From Gnetum montanum (taxonomy: Eukaryota > Streptophyta > Gnetopsida > Gnetales > Gnetaceae), in NCBI GenBank assembly GCA_015680685.1, contig MNCI01014175.1:273210-337209 (forward strand): a stretch of 64,000 bases of DNA, read 5' to 3'. Below the pieces are notes generated by a model. That model made no database searches and was not told the DNA's origin. It worked only from the letters and a program-made list of their open reading frames with translations. The number at the start of each line of letters is the position of its first letter. The first letter of the stretch is position 1. The translations under genes were made by a program, and so were the position numbers. Shown one piece after another: positions 35,000 through 44,339 of this stretch.

Positions 35000-35545
35000 T
35001 GTTAAGTCGTGTCATGGTTTGCCATGTTGAAGGTAAGCCTTAATGTTGGCATACCACTCTTGGATATATGTTGCACTTATAGATGCAATGTGTGTTGCTT
35101 GAGTAATAGGATCTATGCATTCTATTATCAAAGAAGGCAAAGTTGCAAATAAGTGCAATGGCACGTTTAATGCTAATGTGGCTAGTGAATCAGCTACGGT
35201 GTTCTCGTTACAAGGAACATGTTGAAAATTTAACGTTGTGAATTTCTTTAGTAAATTCTTAGCTAGATTGCAATAAGGTTGCAAATGTGAAGCCTTGCAA
35301 GCATAGAATTCAGTGATCTGGTTGACAACCAATTGTGAGTCACCCCGGACTGCCAAATGTTGGATCTTTAGCTCTTAAGCTACTAAGAGCCCTCTAAGGA
35401 GTCCTTCGTACTTAGCTACATTGTTTGTACAAAGGAATGTAAAGTAGTACACAAAGGGTTGAATTTCCCTGGAGGGAAGTGTAATAACTACAGCGGCGCT
35501 ACCACCTCATGTAGTTGAAGTGCCATCAAAATGTAAAGTCAGATA
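35000..35545 (-). pseudogene. pol: Second (archaeal-type) RNase H of element C
   Basis: Minus strand: LHFDGTSTT (Asp), NNVAKYEGLLRGLLVA (Glu), AVRGDSQLVVNQITEFYACK (Asp) and NENTVADSLATLA (Asp): the four acidic residues of the extra RNase H found in the Tat lineage. Open frame 35356-35012 covers the second half (114 codons). At its start it is joined directly to the first RT block, so the RT core and the usual RNase H have been deleted. Confidence 0.85.
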
Positions 35546-36230
35546 AGTAGACCGGTACTTGGTAGTGGGAAGTCATCCTTAATCGTCGCTTTATTCAGGT
35601 CTTGAAATTCTATACAAATTCATATACCTCTCATTTTCTTAGAAACTACAACAATGTTTGATACCCATTCTGAGTCATTGACTACCCAGATGAAACCAAC
35701 TTATAAAGGTTGGTGATTTCATTGCGTACAGCTAGTGCAATCTCTGGTTTGATTTTGCAAGCTTTTTGCTTGATTTCCTTAACACACGGATCTAGGATAA
35801 TGTTGTGTTATATGAGCCATGGGTCCAGGCCTGGGATGCCATCATATGACCATGAAAACACTTTAACGTTGTCATGGAGAACTTTTGAGATGTTTTGGTG
35901 TACCTGCGGATGCAATAGAGAGCTAAATTTCAAGGTTTTTACTTCACCTCTAGAGGTAGTTACATGGATTTCAATAAGAGGATCCTCAGTCACATCCCCA
36001 GCCTCTAAGTCTAAGGCCTAGACTAGATGTTTGAGCCAATCTAGAGATGTTTCCAGGGATGCTACGGTGTTGTGAGAAGATAATTCAAAGTTTACCAATT
36101 CTTGATTCAAGCATCTTGTAAATCTGCAGTAGGGACTCGATAAGGTCAAAGGTGAACAAAGATCACCATGCATAGTGATTTTTTTTATTGGACCTGTCAC
36201 AATAAGAAAATAGACCAATTCAAGTGATAC
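35546..36230 (-). pseudogene. pol: Protease-RT linker and RT start of element C (RT core deleted)
   Basis: Minus strand from 36230: linker with DPLIEIHVTTSRGEVKTLKF, then NVKVFSWSYDGIPGLDPWLI (about 35,860, the F-A-W-S-Y...M-P-G-I-D-P signature before RT), IKQKACKIKPEIALAVRNEI and the degraded start VVVSKKMRGI, ending ATIKDDFPLP near 35,550. The catalytic RT core is absent: the next recognisable block is the second RNase H. Confidence 0.82.
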
Positions 36231-36250
36231 CTGTCGGAAAAAACAACATG
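36231..36250 (-). promoter_or_regulatory. Candidate 3' splice acceptor of the pol intron in C
   Basis: Minus strand reads TGTTGTTTTTTCCGACAG, a pyrimidine run and AG ending at 36231, directly before the frame that continues into the protease-RT linker. Ogre elements splice an intron at this point. Confidence 0.6.
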
Positions 36251-36284
36251 TAATGAACATATGTAAAGTAGTAATGCAACATAA

Positions 36285-36720
36285 GAAATTGCCAGTTTAA
36301 GATCTTGGCAAACCACCACTATGAAAAATTTGTAAATTGAAATTGCCAATTTAACGTCTTAGTGATATGAATGTTAAAGTTGCTCATTTAAGGTCATGGC
36401 GGACCGTTAATGGGTTTAAAATGTAAAGGAGGTTAAGGTTGCCAATTTAAAGTCGTAGTAGACCATAATAATGTAAAGTTTGGTCTAAGATGTAAAATGA
36501 ATGCTAAAATTGCCAGTTTAAGGTCATGGCGGACCATTAATAGGTCTAAAATATAAAACAAATGTTAAAATTTCCATTTTAAGGTCATGGTGGTTTGTTA
36601 ATAGGACCACACTATAAGTTAAAATTGCTACTTTAAGGTCTTTACAGACCATCACTAAGCTATATTATAGGTTAACATTGCTAGTTTAAGGTCTTTGTGG
36701 ACTGTTAACAAGTTTAAAAT
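36285..36720. repeat. Tandem array 2 in element C (next to the intron acceptor)
   Basis: About eight units, 35-70 bp, each starting TTGCCAGTTTAAGGTCATGG and then CGGACC-type bases. The core is the same as in arrays 1 and 3. Confidence 0.75.
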
Positions 36721-36774
36721 TTGTAAATACAAAGAAAAATTTTTGGTGGGCCCACTTACTATGCTACTGATAAG

Positions 36775-36835
36775 TGCTATGCTATAGTGGGACTATGCTA
36801 TAGTGGGACTATGCTATAGTAGCGCTATGCTGTAG
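36775..36835. repeat. Short tandem repeat upstream of the TATA box
   Basis: Three copies of about 17 bp of GCTATAGTGGGACTAT, the last diverged. Confidence 0.8.
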
Positions 36836-36888
36836 GGGTGTCCCGTGTTACCTAGGACATGAAAGTGACAAGTATTTTATTGCATCAG

Positions 36889-36897
36889 CTATAAATA
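36889..36897 (+). promoter_or_regulatory. Plus-strand TATA box upstream of the antisense gene
   Basis: CTATAAATA followed by GGGG, a textbook plant core-promoter TATA. It faces the antisense gene (coding from about 38.3 kb) and away from pol, so it would drive transcription antisense to element C. The distance leaves about 1.4 kb for a leader or leader intron. Confidence 0.5.
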
Positions 36898-38350
36898 GGG
36901 GATTACCCCTTGGTAAACTTGTCATTTTAATTTCCAAAGCCCATACTCAGAGTGTAGCACAGTCAAACAGAAAGAGAGTGTAACAAGTGTAGCATAGCAG
37001 TTGGTATGATATATTTGTGAGCAAGGCAATGGTGCGCAAAAGTGAACACAGGCATAGAGGACTTGCTAAGGTGGACAAAGTGAGGGACACTCTGGGACTG
37101 CCTCTCTAAGGCACGCGTTGAGGAGTGGCATGAGGCTTTTTCTACTCGTTAAGTTGTTACGTTACCCTCGTTTCTATCATGTGATGTATCAGGTTAGATT
37201 GCCATTCCTGTTACTGTTTTGGCCATTACAGCTGTCATTGCTACAATGGTTGTTATTTCTTTTTTGATCATTTTGGCCACTATGCTATGGTTGTCACCAC
37301 TTTGGCCACAACAACCATTCGGTTGCTACGCTATGGCTGCACATGGTACTGCCATGGTTGCCATTGTTAAGAATCATCATTGTAATATCACAGGTGTTTG
37401 GGTGGTTTTGGGCAGTGTAGCGCACTCTCAGTGTAGCGTACTGCCCTTAGAAGGGATTTTTGGTTTGCAAAGTTTCGGGGCGGTGTATCACATGCCAAGT
37501 GTAGCATAGCACAAGCTATGTTTCATGCAATAGGGTAGGTTCAGAACAATAGGGACGTTGTGAGTTCTTTTTCGTTTGCACCGTTAGACTGTTACATTTT
37601 TGTTGTTGTTATGCTACGTTGTTGTATTGACAGGCTTATTAGTCCGTTAAGCTGGCAATATGTTATGGTGCTATACTATTAAACTTGTAATGCTGCTATG
37701 CTGTTAAATTTTCCATGCTACTAAATTTGCTACACTGCGACGCTTGTTACAGTGTTATGCTTATTACATTGTTACATGTCTGATACATGTTGTACTTGTT
37801 GTACTTGATCCTTTGCTACACTGCACGAGGTGCAGTCGTCCTGCCACGCTACATGTAATGTAGCCATCACCCTTATGTGGAAGTGTAACTGTTACACTAT
37901 GCTATACAAGGCATGTATGTTACATTGTGCTATGCAGCGCATAACTATCACTCTGTAGGGTGCACCCACGACGTTATGCTACATGGGGCCTAGTTGCTAC
38001 ACTACGCTACACGTGACACTTTTTTATGCTATAAGAAATATTTAACTCTATTGTATCATGGATGTATTGTTTCATGCCAAAGGGAAATTTGTAAACAGAG
38101 AGTCACGTTACACTGCATCAGTAATCATCACTTAAACACAGTACTAATGTTTGGTGCTTTGTCATGGAGGGTTATGTTGAAACCTATTCTGATCATCCTT
38201 GAGCTTGTAGGAGTCCTGTGCTACCTCATCGAACCTGTGGTCAATGTCCCCCCTCCTCACACATGGGTAGGGAAATAGATGGTTTGTTTTTGAGAGGGTG
38301 CATGGGACTTCCTAGAGTTCCTTCTTCACCATTTTAGTGTGATCATGTGG
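36898..38350 (+). other. Non-coding stretch between TATA box and antisense gene
   Basis: No coding sequence followed. Rich in TGCTACACT/GTAGCATAG-type words, the same family as the hairpins in C's LTR. The plus frame 37219-37509 is built of near-repeats of TTGGCCACTATGCTATGG and is not convincing. Confidence 0.45.
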
Positions 38351-38359
38351 TGACACTTA

Positions 38360-41300
38360 TTGGCTGAAACAACCATTGTACTTACAAAAATGTTATTGCT
38401 CGGGGCAAAATGGGACATTCTAAAGCTCATGGCTAATGGGTCGATCAGGGGTGAAGGGGTAGAAGGCTCAAAATAGCACCCAAAGGACTTGAGGCACCTA
38501 AGTTGGATCTGGCACATGCTTGAATACAAATGCTACCATTTATACAACATGTTATACATTTCCCGTCACATGGGCACCTACTTTCAGAACCCACTTGGAA
38601 CTATTTACCATGTTGACAAGTGAGTCTTGTGAAGGTATTTTAAACATGTTTTATGATCTACATTATGTTTGCCAAAAATGATTACCATATTCTTGCATGT
38701 TGCCAAGTTTTATATCGACAAGGGTGGTCTTCACGGTAACATGGTTACATTAGCATTGGCCCAAATGGCTCTATAAGAGTTCTCCTCTACTGGGAACGTG
38801 CATGTCGGTGTTATAGAATAACTTGGGCTTGCTTTCAAAGCCTATCCAACTAGGTATTCCAAGTTCTATGGGAAGTGTAAAGAAGTTGGCTAGTTGAATA
38901 GTGAATGGGCATCTCGTCGACTGATTACCATTGAAGACGTCTTGGTGGAACTTCCACCATTTCCTATGGCATGTAAACCTGGTATGTTGGACAGTGTATT
39001 TACTCTTATGTGTTCAAGTGATGATTTTCTTTTGCTAATAATTTTTTTTGCTAACCATTGCAGTTACGAGAAAATCCCAAGAGGTCACAGTGATCACCTC
39101 TGGGCGTGATGAGACCAACCTCTTCTTCAAGTACGGGGAGGTGGAGGAGACTTCGCGTTGGCTTTGCAATGGGGCCCCAGCCACCCTTTTTCACAACATT
39201 CAAGAGGCTGGTCTCATGAATTTATTTCTATCTATAAATCCAAGTGTCCCGGCTACAGAAATGCTTTCCCTAGCTGATTCCTTCTCTGAGAAGGCTGACT
39301 GCTTCTGCACACGTGTTCAAAATGTGTGGGTGGTGTTCGAAATTAATGATCAAATATTTGCAGATCTTTTTGGTGTCCCTTTTGATGGTCTCCATATAGG
39401 AGAAAAATCTAGGAAAGATGCAAACCATCAAGGGGATATCAAGGAATGGCTAGGGATAAGCAAGAACCGAAAGGGGATTTACATCCATAAGGTCAAGCTA
39501 GCGGTGGTCCAAATGGTTTATCCTATCTTCCATGCCCATGCTTTCCCTAAGCTACTCTCCCAAGTAAAAATACTTGTAGTGGAGCAAGCTTAGATAATGA
39601 GGGAGGTCATGGAGGAAGGGACCCATTATAACTAGGCTAGGTACCTTTCAAAAGGCTTACGTGCTGAAATGGTCAAACTTCATGATAATCTTGACTCTCG
39701 TTTCAATGTGCACTATGCCTTTTTCGTAGCTTACTTATGACGGTTCATAGAATTCATAGTGGTCTGTGAAAATGGCACCTGGGTATAGTAGGATCGTAAC
39801 TAGATATCTAAGCCATGGATTTGCTAAGTTTTCTGCACCACCCAATCACAGGACCCCCTCAGAAGCTATTGGGGAATCACTTTCAATAATGATGAGGGAT
39901 TGGGTGGAATGACCCTTTTGTGCTTAGGAAAGTATTGGAGAGGTGCCTCCTATTAAGATAGGTAATGTGTTAAGGTGAACATGCCTCATTGCAAAAACTA
40001 TGAAAATTAGGCTGCAACGTAAGAAGTCTTGTCCTGTAGAAGAACCTCCCCATATGAATGAAGAGAGGGGGAAAAAACTACAAATCAAAGTTCTTAGGGT
40101 GAAGCCCCTAGTTGGTAAGTGTATTTAATTGTTCAATTAGCATAGCATCTGCTATGCTATGCTACGTTATGTAGCGTAGCATAGTGTAGCACTCATTTTA
40201 TGTTGAAGTGTCCTGCTTATTTGGATCTTGTGTTTTATCAGAAGAAGAAGAAGAAGAGGAAGAGGTTTTGGCCCCTAGAGTAGGGGCACCTACTAAAGAA
40301 GAAGAAGAGGCCCTGACCATAGAAAAAGAGGTCCCTACTATAGAGGAAGAGACCCCTACCGATGACCTTCTTACTAAATTTACTTTAGTACTTGAGGGGC
40401 ACATGAGTGTTGAGGATGTTTCCACACTTTTGAATCAGCTAGAAGGAGAGGGGTTGCAATTTTATGCTCTTGAGTTTGATCACTTGTTTGACAGTGTGTC
40501 GATGGACAATCCCCCCGCTATCACCCCTAAGGGTTTACTGGATATGAGCTTTACACTATCATTTATATTGTTCATTAGCTTTGTTATTGTCCTCTCCTTC
40601 ATTGCTAACATGTTTTATTGTGCAATGGACACCACTATTGATGTCCCTGACCCTTCTTTCTCGGACTAGCTTCAACCCTAGACCGAGGCCCTTGAAAAAT
40701 TCACTTTTATGGAGGGTGTAAGGCAGATTGATCCTAAGATAGGTACATTGAATTTGCTACATTAGGCTCTCTACGTTGTTGCATTTTTGTTACGTCAATG
40801 TGACTAATGCTCTCCCATGTATGATTGGCAACCTCTCATCTCAAGTGGAATCCTAAGCAAGCCATTGAGGTCGATGTTGTGGCTGAACTTCCACCAGAGG
40901 TAGCCAAGGTACCTCATCACATATACGATGAAGAAAGTAAATGTGCATTATACTCGGCACGCTCCTTATGGGAGTGTAGGCATGTGAATGAGGACCCCTG
41001 GAAATGGGTACAAAAACTTGAGAAGGAGAAGGCCAACCTAACCGGTGAGATGAGGGACCTTCGATGTAGGAATGAATTTCTATTGGCCCATGACACTCAT
41101 GATGGCAATTGGTGTATGGCAGTCATTAACTATGCAAGATATTGGACAGCTGTACGAAGTAAAAATGAGGCCACTTGTGAGATTATTGAACAACACATGT
41201 CGATGGACCTTATAGCATAGAAGAACCAAGACTAGAAGGATTATAGTGTAAAGGTTTACGAATGGGGATAGGAACAAAATAACCATAAACATATGTATAA

Positions 41301-41803
41301 GATGGAATGTGCCACCTATTGTAAATAATACTAGGATGTTGTTGTTGTGTTGCATACCCATAAGCTATTCCTTGATGTCATTGATGCTTCTAGTGCTTAT
41401 GAATAGTTCATGCAATAGGCGATGATCAATGAAGCTCCTGAAAGGGAAATGACCCTTCTTGCTGGGGAGACCACCACTGCCACCTTTTCCCTAGGACCAC
41501 CTAGATGGACGACTGTGAAAAAAGGGAAAGTTACGGCAAGTGCTAATTTGGGAGAAGGAAATTGGGCCAACCTTACTAAAGAGGAGATCCTGCAACATCT
41601 TTTAGCTGGCATGGATTGGATACCCTCCGAAATGGACGTGGGGTCATCTCGGGTTAGTCACTTTTTATTGTGTCATAGTTTATTTTATGAAAGCCTCTGT
41701 TGTAGCTTTGATTCATTATTTTATTTTCTGTCTTATGTAGGATCCAAATGAAGATGTAGGACCTAGTGGAATAGGAAATGGTGATGTAGGCAAAGACTCA
41801 TAG
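38360..41803 (+). pseudogene. Antisense spliced gene inside element C (plant-transposon-type extra ORF)
   Basis: Plus-strand gene opposite to C's own genes, between protease and RT. Coding can be followed from about 38,360 (LTKMLLLGAKWDILKLMANG). Two GT-AG introns preserve frame: 38982-39063 and 40115-40241, both phase 1. A third, 41653-41740, precedes the last exon DPNEDVGPSGIG...DS and stop at 41801. Main exon 39064-39590 is open: WVVFEINDQIFADLFGVPFD, then HKVKLAVVQMVYPIFHAHAF; this resembles the extra proteins of plant transposons (plant mobile domain or similar), at low certainty. Middle: Glu-rich run and EKEKANLTGEMRDLRC (coiled-coil-like). Several stops, so now dead. Element D holds a homologue at 45438-48515. 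Confidence 0.72.
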
Positions 41804-41959
41804 TGTGGCGGCACGAGATTTTTATTTTTATCTTCGAATTTAGATTTTTTGTAAACATTATTGACTGACATTGAGTGAAGAATATAATGTGAAAGAATTT
41901 ATTTCACTTTGGTTAATGTGTTATATTTATTTTTATTCTTTGTCTCTCTTTTTTCTTTG

Positions 41960-42240
41960 GGCTCCTTGAGAGCTTCTCGTTTTAGTTTTAGGTCATTTTG
42001 GGCCATTGCTAGTTTTAGGCCATTTCGGGCCATCATTAGTTTTAGGCCATTTCAGGCTGTAGTAATAGTTTAAGGCCATTTCAGGCCATAGCAATAGTTT
42101 AAGGCCATTTCGGGCCGTTGCTTAATGGTAAAAATTTTTTTTGTTTATTTTTGGTGGTTTTTTGAGAAGTGGAGTAACCAGTTTTAGGCCTTAGCGGGCC
42201 ACGATGGTAGTTTAAGGCCATTCCAGGCCATAGTGGTAGA
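41960..42240. repeat. Tandem array 3 in element C (after the antisense gene)
   Basis: Seven units of about 27-30 bp of AGTTTAAGGCCATTTCGGGCC type with a 40 bp interruption. With array 2 it brackets the antisense gene. Confidence 0.78.
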
Positions 42241-42593
42241 ATCAATGCAAGCAATAACTATAAAGTAAAAGGTGGACATAATGTAAAAAGTAGACATGAT
42301 GCAAATACGGGTAGTAGATGATGCAAAGAATTGAAATAATGTAAACAATGGTTGTAATTCCAAAAGAAATGAACATAATGCAAATAGTGAACATGGTGCT
42401 AAAAATGAACATAATGTAAACAGTAAACGTAAGGCTAAAATTAAGATGGAAGGAGATATGAAGCCAAGCATTTATGGAGCTAAACTAGAGGTAATCTCTA
42501 ATTATGCAGTTATTTTCTAACCCATCATGGGCTAGGTGAAGCATATGGCTAAGAGGCTTTATTGTGGTATTCTTCTATGTTGTTGTCTACCAC
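42241..42593 (-). other. Spacer between protease and antisense gene in C
   Basis: A-rich, with repeated GAACATAATG(T/C)AAA words (42,270-42,440). A donor-like TAG|GTGGTA occurs at the end of the protease frame (about 42,590, minus strand), weak as a splice site. No gene. Confidence 0.45.
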
Positions 42594-43100
42594 CTAGAGA
42601 GGCAACTCGGCCCATGTAGTTTCTTTATTTGAGTTAGCATTTTTGACCATCTCATCAGTCAAACAAAGAGTTTTAGTGCTAATAGACGCTTCTTTCTCAA
42701 AGATTACTATCTCCGAGCCCTGCTCCATGTCAACGTTGTTTATTGCTTGTGCAACCACTTCGTCACCGTAGATCACGACTTCCCTGCCCATGTAGGGTAG
42801 GTGTATCTCTTGATGTATGGGTGAAGAGACAACCCTTAATTGGGCTAACCATGACCTCCTAGAGATTAGGTTGAACTTGGGCATCTCTTCTACCACGATG
42901 AACACCACACTTGTGGGGAACTGGTCTCCTGCCACAAAGTTAATATGGACAGTTCCTTTTATGACTACGTGCACCCTGTTGAACGATTTCGGGCAGGAAG
43001 TTGCCGTGGGCTTGATTTGGTCAACCAAGCCTAGTTTGTCCACTATGGGAAATGGAATGACATTGGTAGCAGCCCCATCATCAACATGTACCTATCAAAT
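42594..43100 (-). pseudogene. pol: Protease of element C
   Basis: Minus strand: VHVDDGAATNVIPFPIVDKL (about 43,090-43,030) carries the D-x-G-A active site. The open frame 43043-42594 (149 codons) continues with VHINFVAGDQFPTSVVFIVV, EMPKFNLISRRSWLAQLRVV (usually L-L-G-R-P-W-I) and SSPIHQEIHLPYMGREVVIY, the SxLHQxLKF-type block typical of Tat elements. The active-site Asp is kept; the Gly-Arg-Pro block is altered to S-R-R-S. Confidence 0.82.
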
Positions 43101-44180
43101 CTTATACTGATTGACCCAAATTGTGATGAACATGGATGCTATTGTCACCTAACCCATTTCAGGGTCATCCTTAATGGACTTATCATGAAATGTCAACTGA
43201 GATGGTCATGGTTCTTCTGCTGTAGAGGGAAGCATGACAACATGGAATGCTTTCTCTTTGGCCAACATGTTTTTCTTAACCGGGATAGATGTTAACATGT
43301 GAACCATGGCCTCGCTGTGCATAGTGGAAGTCATTATCAAATCATAGAGGCTCAAAGTTGTATTTTTCTATTTTAGGGCCTACTTGACTTGCGTAAGGGC
43401 ATTCAGAAGGTCCTGCCCACCATCTTGCTATTTGTTACCCCTTTCCTCCTCCATTCATCCTAGAAGAAGAATTTCTCGAGGTGGGGCAGTTTCAAGTTGA
43501 GAACTAGGCTTTCTTAGACAGGAAGGTGAAAATTGCGTGCATGCATTGTTATTGGTTGTTGATGATGAAGGGGCCATGGGCATTGAAGCCAAGGGGGTAG
43601 GCTTGGGGGAGCCTAACACAGTGTGTTCCTTAGCCATCTTGTCTGCTAAATGCTCCTCACATTTTTTCGAATGGGGAGGCTGCAATGCAATTTTTGTTGC
43701 TTGGAGTTTTGTAGTAGAGAGGCTTGGCTGTTTTGCTACCTTGATGATAAATGGTGCTTGTTGTGTTGGTGAAGGTGGTAGTGCAACTTTGAGAACAAAG
43801 GGTGTGGGGGTGGATGTCTAAGGAGGAACCTGAAGGACAAACAGTTTTTGTGACATTGTTTTTGTTGTTGTCGGGGTTACTGCATTACGGGGAGGCACAC
43901 ACACCAGGAATGGTTGCTGTGGTGGTTTTGGATTGTTGTGAATGCCAATGAAGTTGATGATATACCCCAAGTTGTTAGCATTTAGGGGGGCTTTGTAAAC
44001 ATGCATTGATTGATTTTCAGGGTGGATGGGGCTACTTTCGTCCAAGACCAGCTTGCCCTGGCCAATCATCCATTGGATGTCATCTTTCAGTGCCAGAAAG
44101 TAGTCTGTATCATGACCACAAAGCATCCTAAAATTTCCGCTAATAAGGACTGTTGGATCATGAGAATCTTGGATCATGAG
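43101..44180 (-). pseudogene. gag: gag C-terminal part of element C
   Basis: The minus-strand frame 44216-43818 reads MLCGHDTDYFLALKDDIQWM and VYKAPLNANNLGYIINF: the segment where Tat Gag has its C-x-x-H...DC-x-x-LK knuckle, with Cys and His only partly kept. D has the equivalent at 50,360-50,680. A Pro/Thr-rich linker (43685-43455) leads to protease. The capsid core is missing because a deletion joins this segment to the LTR remnant. Confidence 0.65.
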
Positions 44181-44243
44181 GACTGTAATAGTCATATTCC
44201 AAGATTGTTGGATCATGAGAATCCTAAAATTTATGGTCTTTCA
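44181..44243 (-). repeat. Truncated 5' LTR of element C
   Basis: Only about 40 bases of the LTR end are recognisable (TTGGATCATGAGAATCCTAA to TTTCA, matching 32017-32054). A near-duplicate TTGGATCATGAG unit lies at 44152-44190. The rest of the roughly 2.1 kb LTR, the leader and the gag core are gone, yet the outer duplication CATTC is intact, so the loss came after insertion. Confidence 0.7.
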
Positions 44244-44339
44244 CATTCCATTGTTATTTGTTAATTATTCAATAATCCCATACCTTTACAATATTTTGTA
44301 AGGAACTCTAGGACAAGTTTTCATTTAGTCGTGGGGGTA
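44244..44339 (+). other. End of element A's tail and polypurine tract
   Basis: CATTCCATTGTTATTTG onward continues A's tail after element C. TATTTTGTAAGGAACT and AGTCGTGGGGGTA (44327-44339) match B's tail end at 24362-24408. Confidence 0.85.

Larger units (their letters stand above)
29907..44243 (-). mobile_element. Element C: Tat/Ogre-like Ty3/gypsy, minus strand
   Basis: 14.3 kb insertion in A's tail with CATTC duplications and TG...CA ends. Read on the minus strand from the right: a 5' LTR remnant of about 40 recognisable bases, gag tail, protease, a 6 kb intron-like segment holding an antisense gene, RT start, a second-type (archaeal-like) RNase H, integrase, 3' UTR with tandem repeats, polypurine hairpin, and a full 3' LTR (29907-32054). 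The extra RNase H and the protease and integrase motifs place it in the Tat lineage; the intron-like spacer between protease and RT is as in Ogre. Confidence 0.85.

Noticed and set aside
33831-36230. Element C as a plus-strand element
   Set aside because: Integrase, second RNase H, RT start, protease and gag motifs all read on the minus strand; only the extra gene reads plus.
37219-37509. 96-codon hydrophobic plus-strand frame
   Set aside because: Built from repeats of a TTGGCCACTATGCTATGG-like word in the TAGC-rich part of C; no homologue in D and no link to the antisense exons.
38620-38707. An additional intron in the antisense gene of C
   Set aside because: GTGAGT donor and an AAG acceptor-like end exist and coding resumes after it, but removing 88 bases breaks the frame, so I do not claim it.
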